In this document: positions 45,293 to 54,433 of the stretch, one piece after another
Numbering within the stretch: the first letter of the stretch is position 1
How the letters are laid out: each line of letters opens with the position of its first letter
NCBI RefSeq assembly: GCF_023008165.1
Contig: NZ_JAKQZA010000002.1
Span: 248,001-312,000, forward strand
Reading direction: 5' to 3'
DNA length: 64,000 bases
DNA from: Kordiimonas laminariae
GTDB lineage: Bacteria > Pseudomonadota > Alphaproteobacteria > Sphingomonadales > Kordiimonadaceae
Program-made: the position numbers and the translations under genes
Notes under the pieces: model-generated
Seen by the model: only the letters and a program-made list of their open reading frames with translations
The model's database searches: none
Told to the model about the DNA's origin: nothing

Positions 45293-46072
45293 CTAACCTT
45301 TACAATTTTCTTCCATAGGCTTTTGAATAGTAGTTAGCAAGACGCCACTGATAATCATCAATAAAAACCAGGAACCAAATTTACTAACTGGCACCATTTG
45401 CCACCCATCTATCTGGTTTGGGTAAAGCCATATATTGCTATAGGTCGCAATATTTTCAGCAAACCAGATAAAAAATGCCCCAAGGAAAATAGCGAGTAGT
45501 ACTGGCATCCGATACCGTGTTGCCCGTACAGAAAAATAAATCCACGTACTGCGAAACATCAGCACTACTGACAGCATCAATATATACCTAAAATCCCAGA
45601 CATAATGATGACTGAAAAAATTGACATATACCCCCATGCCTACCGCCAGCGTCTGCCAGAAAGGAGGGTAATTCTTATAGCGAAAATCAAACTCGCGCCA
45701 GACGCGGGCCAAAAAACTTCCTACCGCTGAATACATAAAGCCTGAAAAAAGCGGCACGCCATAGAGCCGGATATAATTTTCTTCCGGATAGCTCCATGAA
45801 CCAACATGAGTTTTGAACAGTTCCATCACCGTACCAACGATGTGGAAAATAAGGATAACCTTGGCCTCTTCCCATGTTTCCAGCTTCAAGAACAGGAAAC
45901 TGGCCTGAATAACGACTGCATAAATAAAGAGAAAATCATAGCGTGGAAGCAAAGCATCATCTAGCCAAAAGAAATGACTTAGTAATATACCAAGCAGCAA
46001 GAGCCCACCAAACATACATGCCCATGCCTGCTTGAGACCAAACCACCATAAATCAACAAACAGTTTTGCCAT
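45293..46072 (-). CDS. DUF817 family integral membrane protein
   Basis: A 259-residue protein with about seven membrane helices and the DUF817 pattern, including THVGSWSYPEENYIRLYGVPLFSGFMYSAVGSF (about 90-122) and WFAENIATYSNIWLYPNQIDGWQMV (about 203-227). Family function is unknown. It lies 12 bases after the ABC-F gene uup and just before the four-helix protein on the same strand. Confidence 0.85.
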   Translation of the reverse strand: MAKLFVDLWWFGLKQAWACMFGGLLLLGILLSHFFWLDDALLPRYDFLFIYAVVIQASFLFLKLETWEEAKVILIFHIVGTVMELFKTHVGSWSYPEENYIRLYGVPLFSGFMYSAVGSFLARVWREFDFRYKNYPPFWQTLAVGMGVYVNFFSHHYVWDFRYILMLSVVLMFRSTWIYFSVRATRYRMPVLLAIFLGAFFIWFAENIATYSNIWLYPNQIDGWQMVPVSKFGSWFLLMIISGVLLTTIQKPMEENCKG

Positions 46073-46084
46073 ATAATCCTGTCT

Positions 46085-47893
46085 TTAGCTATTCAGGCTA
46101 TCCTTCAATTCCTCAAGTTCAAGCCAGCGCATTTCTTTTTCATCAAGCAGTTCTCGTTTCGCTTCTAGCTCCTTGCTGATCTGGCTGAATTTAGCTGGGT
46201 CTTTCGCATATAAGTTAGGATCTGCGAGCTGTGCTTCCATTTCAGCAATTTGGAAGGACATGCTTTCAACCTCTGCAGGCAGATTATCAAGCTCTCTTTG
46301 ATCTTTATAAGACAGTTTGGTGGCTTTTTTCTTTGGGGCTGCCTTAATAGAAACCACATTGGACTTCGGTTTTTGAGGTTCTTCCCTTGGCTTTTCATTT
46401 AGCGCCTTCTGGGATTTATAGTCTGTATACCCACCCGCATACTCTGTAATACTGCCGTCACCCTCCAGCACAATGGAGCTGGTTACCACACGGTCCAAGA
46501 AATCCCGATCGTGAGATACTAAGATGATGGTCCCTTTGTAGTCTGCCAGCACTTCCTGCAGCAGATCAAGCGTATCCATATCCAAGTCATTGGTCGGCTC
46601 ATCAAGCACCAACAGGTTTGATTGCTTCGCGAAATTAAGCGCAATTAACAGTCGGTTTCGTTCTCCGCCAGAAAGAGCAGATACCGGCATTTTGGCAACA
46701 CTCGGATCAAACAAAAACTCTTTCAGATAGGTCATCACATGGCGATCTTCCTCGCCAATTTTGATCCACTCACCACGGCCACCTGTGAGCACATCCATAA
46801 TGGTCATATCTTCTTCAAGATCAGCACGTCTCTGGTCGATAATTCGAGTTTCCAGATTAGTCCCCAGTTTAACCGTTCCCGTATCGGGCGCCACTTCACC
46901 CATAAGTATTTTCAGGAGTGTAGATTTACCCGCACCGTTCGGCCCAATAATTCCCACCCGGTCACCACGGTTTATACGCACAGTAAAGTCTTCAAACAGG
47001 GAACGGTCACCAAACTTTTTGGAGATGCCTTTGGCTTCGATCACACGCTTGCCAGACTGCTCGCCACCAGCCATGGTGATGGTAACACTGCCTTCGGCCT
47101 TAATCATATTCTTGCGCTGATCACGGAGATCATAAAGCCGCCTTAGGCGCCCCTGATTGCGAGTCCGGCGTGCGCTGATGCCTTCTACAGACCAGCGGGT
47201 TTCCTCTTTAATAAGCTTGCTCAGTTTTTTAAGGTTCTCTGCCTCTTCCTCGAAAACCTTTTCTTGCCACCCTTCAAACTTTTCAAACTTATCATCCATA
47301 CGGCGGATTTTACCGCGATCAAGCCATAGAGTTGCGCTCGTCAGGTTATTCAGGAATGCTCGGTCGTGGCTAATAAGCATAATCGCCCCACGCCATGCCT
47401 TAAGGTATCCTTCAAGCCACTCAATCGTGCCCACATCCATATGGTTGGTGGGCTCATCAAGCAATAGAAGATCAGGTTCACTTACTAGTGTACGGGCAAG
47501 TGCTGCACGGCGCAGTTCACCACCAGAAGCGCTTGATGGGCTTGCATCGGCTTTGATATTCAGATCCTCCACCAAAACATCCACCCGGTATGTTTCGTGA
47601 TCCTGCTCAGGATCAAGCCCACCAGCGATATAAGCATAAAGGCTATCATAACCACTGGCATCAGGTTCCTGCGGCAGATAAGCGATACGGCTGCCTGGCT
47701 GCACCCAACGTTCACCATCGTCCGCCTGAATAATACCTGCGATCAACTTCATCAGCGTTGATTTACCTGCACCATTTCGACCAACAAGGCACAGCCTGTC
47801 AGTTTCACCGATATGCATTTCTAGCTTATCCAGCACAGGATCAGCCCCCCAATGGAGATCAATATTACGCAAACTCAAAATCGGTGGTGCCAT
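46085..47893 (-). CDS. uup: ABC-F family ATPase, Uup-like
   Basis: A 602-residue soluble protein with two ABC domains. The first has VGRNGAGKSTLMKL and ASGGELRRAALA; the second has IGPNGAGKSTLLKI and LSGGERNRLLIALN. A charged linker and a C-terminal coiled coil of the Uup type (about 535-600) follow. Uup binds branched DNA and affects ribosome-related processes. The ATG at 47893 is used (gaagg ribosome site); an upstream frame to 47941 adds 16 unconserved residues. No membrane domain, so it is not a transporter. Confidence 0.92.
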   Translation of the reverse strand: MAPPILSLRNIDLHWGADPVLDKLEMHIGETDRLCLVGRNGAGKSTLMKLIAGIIQADDGERWVQPGSRIAYLPQEPDASGYDSLYAYIAGGLDPEQDHETYRVDVLVEDLNIKADASPSSASGGELRRAALARTLVSEPDLLLLDEPTNHMDVGTIEWLEGYLKAWRGAIMLISHDRAFLNNLTSATLWLDRGKIRRMDDKFEKFEGWQEKVFEEEAENLKKLSKLIKEETRWSVEGISARRTRNQGRLRRLYDLRDQRKNMIKAEGSVTITMAGGEQSGKRVIEAKGISKKFGDRSLFEDFTVRINRGDRVGIIGPNGAGKSTLLKILMGEVAPDTGTVKLGTNLETRIIDQRRADLEEDMTIMDVLTGGRGEWIKIGEEDRHVMTYLKEFLFDPSVAKMPVSALSGGERNRLLIALNFAKQSNLLVLDEPTNDLDMDTLDLLQEVLADYKGTIILVSHDRDFLDRVVTSSIVLEGDGSITEYAGGYTDYKSQKALNEKPREEPQKPKSNVVSIKAAPKKKATKLSYKDQRELDNLPAEVESMSFQIAEMEAQLADPNLYAKDPAKFSQISKELEAKRELLDEKEMRWLELEELKDSLNS

Positions 47894-48018
47894 GAGGCAT
47901 ACTTCCTTCACATACTTGTATAACCCGAGCCTTATACCCATTTAACATTACTTGAGACAAGCGAGGAAAATATGGTTAGAAAATTAACCGCGCAGCCAAC
48001 AGGCGCCTTCTAGCCAAC

Positions 48019-48041
48019 CATATGTAGGGGGAATACATATG
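48019..48041 (+). promoter_or_regulatory. Ribosome-binding-site hairpin at the start of the PH-domain operon
   Basis: CATATGTA and TACATATG form a perfect 8-bp inverted repeat around GGGGGAA. The purine-rich Shine-Dalgarno is in the loop, and the right arm contains the ATG at 48039. In mRNA this would place the start codon in a stem. Confidence 0.5.
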
Positions 48042-48584
48042 TCAGATACTGTTTTTGAAAATAATGTGGTACTTGAAAACTCCGTACCGCCCGTAGAAGA
48101 ACTTAATTTTGCACCACTGGCATCAACCTATGCCCGCACGTTAATTATCGAATCTTCTATCTTCTTCACCATTCTGGCGATTATACCAGCAGTGATAAAT
48201 TGGTTCGTCGCCGATGGCTGGTTGCTAACTCAGTGGTGGTTCTATGTGCTCTGGTTATTGCTGGCACTATCCCCTTTTATTTGGGCACCAATGGTGGCTA
48301 AATCTCGGGGCTTCAGCATGCGGGAAAAAGATATCCATTATCGTTCCGGTTTAATCTGGAAAAAAACTGTATCTCTCCCCTATAACCGCATCCAACATGT
48401 GGAAATTGAAAGTGGTCCGCTCGAACGTATATTCAAATTAACCACACTGAAGTTTTTCACGGCAGGCGGCGCCATGTCCGACATGAAAATCCCTGCACTT
48501 GAATTTGAACGGTCGAGTAAGCTACGTGCCTTTGTAATGGAAAAAGCTGGTGTAAGTGAGGCAGAGGCTAAAGATGCCAACTGA
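48039..48584 (+). CDS. PH domain-containing membrane protein, YdbS-like
   Basis: A 181-residue protein with two membrane helices (about 38-56 and 68-86) and one bacterial PH domain: YRSGLIWKKTVSLPYNRIQHVEIESGPLERIFKLTTLKFFTAGG near 108-151. The family (bPH_2, YdbS/YdbT in Bacillus) is linked there to resistance to antimicrobial peptides; the role here is unknown. It overlaps the next gene by 11 bases, as in the Bacillus pair. Confidence 0.88.
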   Translation: MSDTVFENNVVLENSVPPVEELNFAPLASTYARTLIIESSIFFTILAIIPAVINWFVADGWLLTQWWFYVLWLLLALSPFIWAPMVAKSRGFSMREKDIHYRSGLIWKKTVSLPYNRIQHVEIESGPLERIFKLTTLKFFTAGGAMSDMKIPALEFERSSKLRAFVMEKAGVSEAEAKDAN

Positions 48585-50133
48585 TACTGTGGTAACCACA
48601 AAACTTGATGCCGGCAAATGGCAGCGTCTGTCGCCTTACGCCGTTATTTATTATATTGTAAAATTCATTTCTGCTTTTGTGAAGCAAGGGGTGCAGAGTT
48701 TAGCGCCTTTAGCTGCCGTTATTTTTACCGCTGGTGAAAATCGCTGGCTAATTATTGGTTTTATCGCTGCAGGCGCCGTTGTCTTTCTGTTAGCAGGCGC
48801 CGTACTCAGCTATTTGAAGTTCCGTTTTCGTATTGCAAATGACACCTTCCTTATTCAGCGGGGAGTGTTTAAACGTAAACGACTAACCCTCACATTTGAT
48901 CGTATTCAAAATGTGGCGTTCAAAGAACCCATCTATTTTAGACCTTTTGGTTTAGTGGTGCTTTCCATTGAAAGCGCAGGATCATCTTCCGAAGAGGTAG
49001 GATTAGGCGGCATCCCTCGTTCATTGGCCGAGGAAATACGCAAAAACGTTTTAAAGGTAAAAAGCAAAGTTAATTCAGAAACGGGTACCGTAGCTGAAGA
49101 TACTTTAACCGCGGCACCAGACTCTGATGATGCACAGACCATTATTAAACAACCAGCTTCAGAGCTGGTGCGTTATGGTCTTTCTAACAATAATATTTGG
49201 GTATTCGCGGGTATCATTGGTGGTTCATTGGCGCAGGTAGATTGGGACGAATACACTTTCGCACAAGAAACAGAAAATTTAATCGTCTCTCTTATCGGCA
49301 CGAGCGGCGCTGCTCTCACCGCTTTTTTCATCAGCGTTCTATTTTTCATTGTTTTTATCTTATTGATGCTCTCAGCAATTGGCGCCGTGGTTTCAAACTA
49401 TAACTATCACCTTACTCGCCATCATGGGCGTTTTCACCGCACGAAAGGTTTATTCGAACGACAAGAGAAAAGCCTGTTGGAGAGCAAAATTCAATGCCTG
49501 CAGATTGATCAACCATGGGCAGCTCGGCTTTTATCTCGCTTTCACCTTTACCCTAAACAGGTTGGCTTCGCCAAACTAGGTCAGGAAGGCGGCGAGAATG
49601 ACATGACGGGAGCCCCGCGTTTTCTGATTCCTAGTGTTACGAATAGCTTTGCGGTAGATTTTTCCAAGCTTCTTTATCCCGACTTCCACTGGGAAAAGGC
49701 TACGCTGAAACCGATTGACCGAATGTATACCAGAAAGATGCTGGCGTGGGTTTTTGCTCCTATAGCAATTCTACCTGCTACAAGCCTTTCTATAGTCTTT
49801 AGCCCATGGTTTATGCTTATCCTGCTGTTTCCCCTATTGGTGATGCCCCTCGTTATGCTGCGGCGTTCCAAGTTTGGTTACGCCTCGGACGGCACCCATG
49901 GCATTATACGCTCCGGCTTCCTTGGTCAAAAACTGACGGTATTCCCTTTCTTCAAGGTACAAACGGTACAGCTTACTCAGTCCCCTGCACAGCGGAAAAA
50001 AGGGTTGGCTAATCTGGTCATTAAAATGGCTGGTACATCACTTCAAATACCTTTCATGCCGCTGCTGGATGCCAAGTCATGGCGAGATCGCATTTTGTAC
50101 GAAGTGGAAAGCAATAACTCCTCTTGGATGTAA
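48574..50133 (+). CDS. PH domain-containing membrane protein, YdbT-like
   Basis: A 519-residue protein with pairs of membrane helices and three bPH_2 domains. PH cores include FRIANDTFLIQRGVFKRKRLTLTFDRIQNVAF (about 88-120), TRHHGRFHRTKGLFERQEKSLLESKIQCLQID near 285, and IRSGFLGQKLTVFPFFKVQTVQL near 450. The ATG at 48574 (agagg ribosome site) is preferred over an upstream in-frame start at 48556. It overlaps the YdbS-like gene, so the two proteins probably form one complex at the inner membrane. Confidence 0.88.
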   Translation: MPTDTVVTTKLDAGKWQRLSPYAVIYYIVKFISAFVKQGVQSLAPLAAVIFTAGENRWLIIGFIAAGAVVFLLAGAVLSYLKFRFRIANDTFLIQRGVFKRKRLTLTFDRIQNVAFKEPIYFRPFGLVVLSIESAGSSSEEVGLGGIPRSLAEEIRKNVLKVKSKVNSETGTVAEDTLTAAPDSDDAQTIIKQPASELVRYGLSNNNIWVFAGIIGGSLAQVDWDEYTFAQETENLIVSLIGTSGAALTAFFISVLFFIVFILLMLSAIGAVVSNYNYHLTRHHGRFHRTKGLFERQEKSLLESKIQCLQIDQPWAARLLSRFHLYPKQVGFAKLGQEGGENDMTGAPRFLIPSVTNSFAVDFSKLLYPDFHWEKATLKPIDRMYTRKMLAWVFAPIAILPATSLSIVFSPWFMLILLFPLLVMPLVMLRRSKFGYASDGTHGIIRSGFLGQKLTVFPFFKVQTVQLTQSPAQRKKGLANLVIKMAGTSLQIPFMPLLDAKSWRDRILYEVESNNSSWM

Positions 50134-50200
50134 GTACATTAAAACAGCATGCTATGCGCTAACTGCAACCCAGCTTAACGCCATCCATTTTTGTTTCATA

Positions 50201-50232
50201 AAGGTGTGATCATTTCGCAACGATCACACCTT
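50201..50232. promoter_or_regulatory. 11-bp perfect inverted repeat between the PH-domain genes and a TonB-domain gene
   Basis: AAGGTGTGATC and GATCACACCTT flank a 10-base spacer. It lies 68 bases after one gene and 48 bases before the next. No T-run follows on either strand, so an operator is as likely as a terminator. Confidence 0.45.
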
Positions 50233-50279
50233 ATAAAAGTTTCCAGACAACAACCCCACAGGACAGTCTGGAGCCCACA

Positions 50280-50693
50280 ATGTCTATTATTAAAAACACT
50301 GTAATCGCCGCAGTAGTTACAATGTCTGCTGCTCTTCCTGCAATCTCATCTGAAACAACAAAGAATTGGCAAGATGCGTTTCGCAGCAAACTTGCCAATG
50401 CCAATCAATATCCAAACAATGCGTTAAACCGCAATATTGAAGGCACTGTTAAAATCCGAGTTAAGTTTGACAAAGATGGTTCAGTAAAAGGAGCCGAAGT
50501 TTTTCAATCTTCAGGTCATAAAGTACTTGATAAAGAAGCACTTCAGTCCGTGATTGCAGTAAAATCTCTTCCTTCTCTTCCTGACAATCACAAAGAAATG
50601 TCCGTGATCGTACCTGTAGTATTCCAAATTCAGGATCGTGCAATTGCTCGGTCTACATCCAGTGTGCGCGTGTTCGCATCTGCACATCAATAG
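50280..50693 (+). CDS. Stand-alone secreted TonB C-terminal domain protein
   Basis: A 137-residue protein with a signal peptide (cleavage near AIS-SE, about residue 23) and a single TonB C-terminal domain: YPNNALNRNIEGTVKIRVKFDKDGSVKGAEVFQSSGHKVLDKEAL, residues about 43-87. It lacks the membrane anchor and the Pro-rich region of true TonB. It may bind outer-membrane receptors or another periplasmic partner; no ExbB/D genes are near. The last 20 residues are polar and unconserved. It is flanked by two perfect inverted repeats. Confidence 0.85.
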   Translation: MSIIKNTVIAAVVTMSAALPAISSETTKNWQDAFRSKLANANQYPNNALNRNIEGTVKIRVKFDKDGSVKGAEVFQSSGHKVLDKEALQSVIAVKSLPSLPDNHKEMSVIVPVVFQIQDRAIARSTSSVRVFASAHQ

Positions 50694-50706
50694 GTAAAAA
50701 GACTGT

Positions 50707-50739
50707 GCCTGGAACTATAGTTTATTAATAGTTCCAGGC
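50707..50739 (+). terminator. 12-bp stem downstream of the TonB-domain gene
   Basis: GCCTGGAACTAT and ATAGTTCCAGGC flank a 9-base spacer, 14 bases after the stop. The stem is strong but lacks a T-run. The remaining gap to 50977 is AT-rich and shows no further gene or clear site. Confidence 0.55.
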
Positions 50740-50977
50740 TATCCATATTTCAGAACTTCATGAAATACTTTTCTCTTTACATCGTGTTTCATAAACCAAG
50801 TTTTTTACCTTTTCTGAATAGTCACAATTAAGCCACATTCTAAATGTTGCAAATATACAACATTTATATTTTCGTTGCTTCACCACTCTAAAATACGCTC
50901 AGCACAGTTCTTGTGATTTACCACGTCAATACATACATACTGGCTCCTATTAAAAACTTTTTGTTGGGAGTTAAATT

Positions 50978-51451
50978 ATGAAAAATACAATTATTGCTAT
51001 CGCTTCCGCGGCCCTTCTTTCTTCAATAGCTACTGCTGATGATGCCAAGAAGTTTGATGGTGCGTTCGCTGGTGTCGAAGCTGGTTATGCAGATTTTGGT
51101 GCTGCAGACGCATTTATCTACGGTGCAGAAGCCGGTTACCGCAAACAGTTCAACAACAACGTTGTAGTTGGTGTTGAAGGTACATTTACTGGTGTTGATT
51201 TAAATGGCGTTGACTTCCTTTGGTCAACAACACTGACAGCTGGTCGCACATTTGGCACAAACAATGACCATCTTCTTTTCCTTGGTGCTGGCCTTGCTCA
51301 AATCAACACAGATTTTGGTTCAAGCGAAGCATTCAAAACAGATCTCGGTTATGAATACGCGTTAGAAAACGGTTTTAGCGTTCGCGTTAAAGCAACTACA
51401 TACGATTTCGACGACTTCCAAACGACTGCTGGTATTTCTTACCGTTTCTAA
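50978..51451 (+). CDS. Small outer-membrane beta-barrel protein (copy 1)
   Basis: A 157-residue protein with a signal peptide (about residues 1-20), alternating hydrophobic beta-strands and a C-terminal Phe (ISYRF), the outer-membrane insertion signal. The pattern resembles small eight-stranded barrels of the OmpA-N/OmpX type; no specific family is named. It has its own ribosome site (tgggag) and terminator. The next gene is an equal-length paralogue with shared blocks KKFDG, VEGTF, STTLT, LGYEYAL, KATTY and FQTTAG. Confidence 0.75.
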   Translation: MKNTIIAIASAALLSSIATADDAKKFDGAFAGVEAGYADFGAADAFIYGAEAGYRKQFNNNVVVGVEGTFTGVDLNGVDFLWSTTLTAGRTFGTNNDHLLFLGAGLAQINTDFGSSEAFKTDLGYEYALENGFSVRVKATTYDFDDFQTTAGISYRF

Positions 51452-51473
51452 TTGGCATATCAAATTACTTACG

Positions 51474-51502
51474 AAAAGGCGGCTATATAGCCGCCTTTTT
51501 TT
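51474..51502 (+). terminator. Rho-independent terminator after barrel copy 1
   Basis: AAAGGCGGCTAT and ATAGCCGCCTTT form a perfect 24-base palindrome followed by a T-run, 23 bases after the stop codon. Confidence 0.88.
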
Positions 51503-51648
51503 ACGCTCTAACGAGAGCAAATCCACGTGCCTACACCTGAAACAGGCCTGCGAATGCTCACCTTACAAAAACGTTACCTTCAGCCTCTTGCTTATTAAAT
51601 GAACATTATATAGATGTTATATCATCACATAAATATGGGGTATAAAAG

Positions 51649-52122
51649 ATGAAAAACGTTATTCTAACATTAGCCACTACAGCACTTGTCTCAACAGCCG
51701 CTATAGCCGATGACAGTAAAAAATTTGATGGCTTTTTTACGGGGGTTGAAACTGGTTATGTTTTCTCGGGATCATCCGATGTTTTCATCTATGGAGGAAA
51801 TATAGGTTATAGAAACCAATCTGAAACCGATATTGTTTTCGGTGTAGAAGGCACATTTTCTGGGACAGATGTTAACGGCATAGATTTCTTAGCTTCAACA
51901 ACTCTTACCATTGGACAGGCCTTCGGTTCTAAGAAGAATCAACTATTTTATCTTGGAGCTGGTTACGCTTTAACAAAAACAGATTTCGGCTACAACGGCG
52001 CTTTTAAAAGTGATTTGGGTTATGAATATGCTTTAGACAATGGTTTCAGCATTCGTCTTAAAGCCACAACATATGAATTTGATGAATTCCAAACGACAGC
52101 TGGTTTCGCATATCGCTTCTGA
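51649..52122 (+). CDS. Small outer-membrane beta-barrel protein (copy 2)
   Basis: A 157-residue paralogue of the preceding gene, aligning end to end without gaps by eye. It keeps the signal peptide, barrel strands and final AYRF. Surface-loop positions differ most, for instance in the regions around residues 35-42 and 90-100. It has a separate ribosome site (tatgggg) and a 196-base gap from copy 1, so it is expressed independently. The differences suggest divergent ligands or immune/phage-exposed loops. Confidence 0.75.
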   Translation: MKNVILTLATTALVSTAAIADDSKKFDGFFTGVETGYVFSGSSDVFIYGGNIGYRNQSETDIVFGVEGTFSGTDVNGIDFLASTTLTIGQAFGSKKNQLFYLGAGYALTKTDFGYNGAFKSDLGYEYALDNGFSIRLKATTYEFDEFQTTAGFAYRF

Positions 52123-52147
52123 CGTGCTGGTTAACTATATACAAGAA

Positions 52148-52175
52148 AAGGCGAGGATAGCCCCCGCCTTCTCTT
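52148..52175. terminator. Hairpin between barrel copy 2 and ettA
   Basis: AAGGCG and CGCCTT pair with partial inner pairing (GG with CC), followed by TCTCTT on the plus strand. It lies between two convergent genes. Confidence 0.5.
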
Positions 52176-52191
52176 AAATCTTCTGAAACAA

Positions 52192-53862
52192 TTACCGTTC
52201 AAACTTCCGGTATTTAATACGGTGAGGCTGTGTAGCCTCTGCACCCAAGCGGCGCTTCTTATCTTCTTCATACGCTTCGAAGTTACCTTCAAACCATTCA
52301 ACATGGCTGTTACCTTCAAAAGCAAGAATGTGTGTTGCGATACGGTCAAGGAAGAAACGGTCGTGGCTGATAACCACAGCACAACCAGCGAAGTTTTCAA
52401 TCGCTTCCTCAAGCGCTGCTAGTGTTTCTGTATCAAGGTCGTTTGTCGGTTCATCGAACAGCAGTACGTTGCCGCCTTCTTTCAGCATTTTTGCCATGTG
52501 AACACGGTTACGCTCACCACCAGAAAGCAGACCTAGTTTCTTCTGCTGATCACCACCTTTGAAGTTAAAGGCGCCACAGTAAGCACGTGTGCTGATCTCT
52601 GTTTTACCAAAGTAGAAGATGTCATGACCGTCAGAAATTTCTTCCCAAACGTTCTTATTGTCATCTAGCGAATCTCGGCTCTGATCCACATAACCAAGTT
52701 CAACAGTATCACCAACCTCAATTGAGCCGGCATCTGGCTGTTCCTGACCAGTGATAAGTTTGAAAAGTGTTGATTTACCAGCACCGTTTGCACCAATTAC
52801 ACCAACGATACCACCCGGTGGCAGGCTGAATGATAGGTTTTCAAACAGAAGCTTATCACCAAATGCCTTTGTAAGACCTTCAGCTTCAATTACCTTGCCA
52901 CCAAGGCGTGCGGGTGGCTGAATTTTAATCTGAGCAGGGCCCGATACACGCTCTTGCTGCTGCTGGAGCATTTCATCATAAGCTTTAATACGGGCTTTTG
53001 ATTTCGCCTGACGTGCTTTCGGGCTCTGTCTGATCCACTCAAGCTCAGCATTCATTGCTTTTTCGCGTGATTTGTCTGCACGTTCTTCCTGCGCCATACG
53101 CTTGGTCTTCATTTCAAGCCAAGCGCTGTAGTTACCTTCGAACGGGATACCGCGCCCACGGTCAAGCTCAAGAACCCACTCAACAACATTATCAAGGAAG
53201 TAACGGTCGTGCGTCACGAGAATTACACAGCCTTTATACTGCTGTAGATACTGCTCAAGCCACGCTACAGATTCAGCGTCAAGGTGGTTTGTCGGCTCAT
53301 CGAGAAGCAGGATATTTGGCTTTTCAAGAAGCAACTTACAAAGAGCTACACGGCGTTTCTCACCACCAGAAAGTTTATCAACAGACCAATCATTTGGTGG
53401 GCAGCAAAGTGCATCCATCGCCACTTCCGCCTGAGACTGTAGGTCCCACGCATCAGCCGCATCAATTTGCTCCTGAAGTTCACCCATACGGTTCAGAAGA
53501 TCCATATTCTCAGGATCCATACCGTAATCACCAGCCACCTGATTAAACTCATCAACAAGTGCCTGAGTTTCAGCTAGGCCAAGCATCACATTACCAAGAA
53601 CATCAAGGTTTTCATCAAGCTGTGGTTCCTGCGGAAGGTAACCAACCTTGATACCGTCAGCCGCCCAAGCTTCCCCTTGGAATTCCGTATCCATACCAGC
53701 CATGATTTTCATGAGCGTGGATTTACCGGCGCCGTTCTGACCAATGATGGAAATCTTTGCATCAGGCAGGAAGTTAAGAGAGATATTGTTCAGAACCTGC
53801 TTACCACCCGGATATGTTTTCGACAGGCGGTGCATCTGATACACATATTGATAAGAAGCCAT
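52192..53862 (-). CDS. ettA: Energy-dependent translational throttle protein EttA (ABC-F)
   Basis: A 556-residue ABC-F protein with two ATPase domains (GQNGAGKSTLMKIMAG near 38-53; GANGAGKSTLFKLITG near 355-370; LSGGEKRRVAL and LSGGERNRVHM signatures). The EttA-type linker between domains carries the charged RQSPKARQAKSKARI segment. EttA binds the ribosomal E site and gates the first elongation cycles by ATP/ADP ratio. The start, MASYQYVYQMHRLSKTYP, is typical. Confidence 0.96.
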   Translation of the reverse strand: MASYQYVYQMHRLSKTYPGGKQVLNNISLNFLPDAKISIIGQNGAGKSTLMKIMAGMDTEFQGEAWAADGIKVGYLPQEPQLDENLDVLGNVMLGLAETQALVDEFNQVAGDYGMDPENMDLLNRMGELQEQIDAADAWDLQSQAEVAMDALCCPPNDWSVDKLSGGEKRRVALCKLLLEKPNILLLDEPTNHLDAESVAWLEQYLQQYKGCVILVTHDRYFLDNVVEWVLELDRGRGIPFEGNYSAWLEMKTKRMAQEERADKSREKAMNAELEWIRQSPKARQAKSKARIKAYDEMLQQQQERVSGPAQIKIQPPARLGGKVIEAEGLTKAFGDKLLFENLSFSLPPGGIVGVIGANGAGKSTLFKLITGQEQPDAGSIEVGDTVELGYVDQSRDSLDDNKNVWEEISDGHDIFYFGKTEISTRAYCGAFNFKGGDQQKKLGLLSGGERNRVHMAKMLKEGGNVLLFDEPTNDLDTETLAALEEAIENFAGCAVVISHDRFFLDRIATHILAFEGNSHVEWFEGNFEAYEEDKKRRLGAEATQPHRIKYRKFER

Positions 53863-53947
53863 TCTTTTCTGGTCCTTGATATCTGAAAAATTAAATTAGC
53901 TTGCTGTTACCTTAGTTAGCGCCAAAGAACAAGCGCGAACGCACGCT

Positions 53948-54364
53948 TTAACGTGCATTCCGAGGGAAAGTCTCAAACGTGATCAAGCCATCATCCAGAT
54001 GCACCCACGGCATACGAGTACGTACATAAGCGTGCCCTTCAGGTTTGAATTCCGAAGCGTTTTCAAAAAGTGCTACATGCAGATGAATTTCATCCGGCCA
54101 AGCTTCACCTTCAAAAGCAATACTACTGCCGCAAGTACCACAGAAACTTCGCTTCACACTCGCACTGGATTTAAAGATTTTTGGAGTGTCTCCGCTGAAA
54201 CGCACATGCTCTGCCGCAAACCCCGCATATGTTGCAAAGCCGGCGCTCGTCGCTTTTTGGCAACTCGGGCAATGGCAATGCCCCACCCAGCGTTCCTTAC
54301 CGTACACCTCAACATGCACAGCCCCGCAAAGACATTTACCAGTATAGAGTGGTTCACACGTCAT
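53948..54364 (-). CDS. GFA/CENP-V family zinc protein (second copy)
   Basis: A 138-residue GFA-fold protein. Zinc-ligand groups are GKCLCGAVHVEV (about 8-19), HCHCPSCQKATSAGF (about 29-43) and FCGTCGSSIAF near 74-84, closer to the classical GFA pattern than the gene at 40108. The ATG at 54364 is chosen over more distal starts because the family N-terminus begins close to it. Substrate unknown. Confidence 0.85.
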   Translation of the reverse strand: MTCEPLYTGKCLCGAVHVEVYGKERWVGHCHCPSCQKATSAGFATYAGFAAEHVRFSGDTPKIFKSSASVKRSFCGTCGSSIAFEGEAWPDEIHLHVALFENASEFKPEGHAYVRTRMPWVHLDDGLITFETFPRNAR

Positions 54365-54433
54365 AATAATCCCCATATCTTGATAGAAAATATGGGGAAA
54401 AGGCAAAACTATTTCAACAGCATAATAAAACGA

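Noticed and set aside
46085-53862. uup and ettA as ABC transporter components
   Set aside because: Both have two fused ATPase domains and no membrane partner, which is the soluble ABC-F layout.
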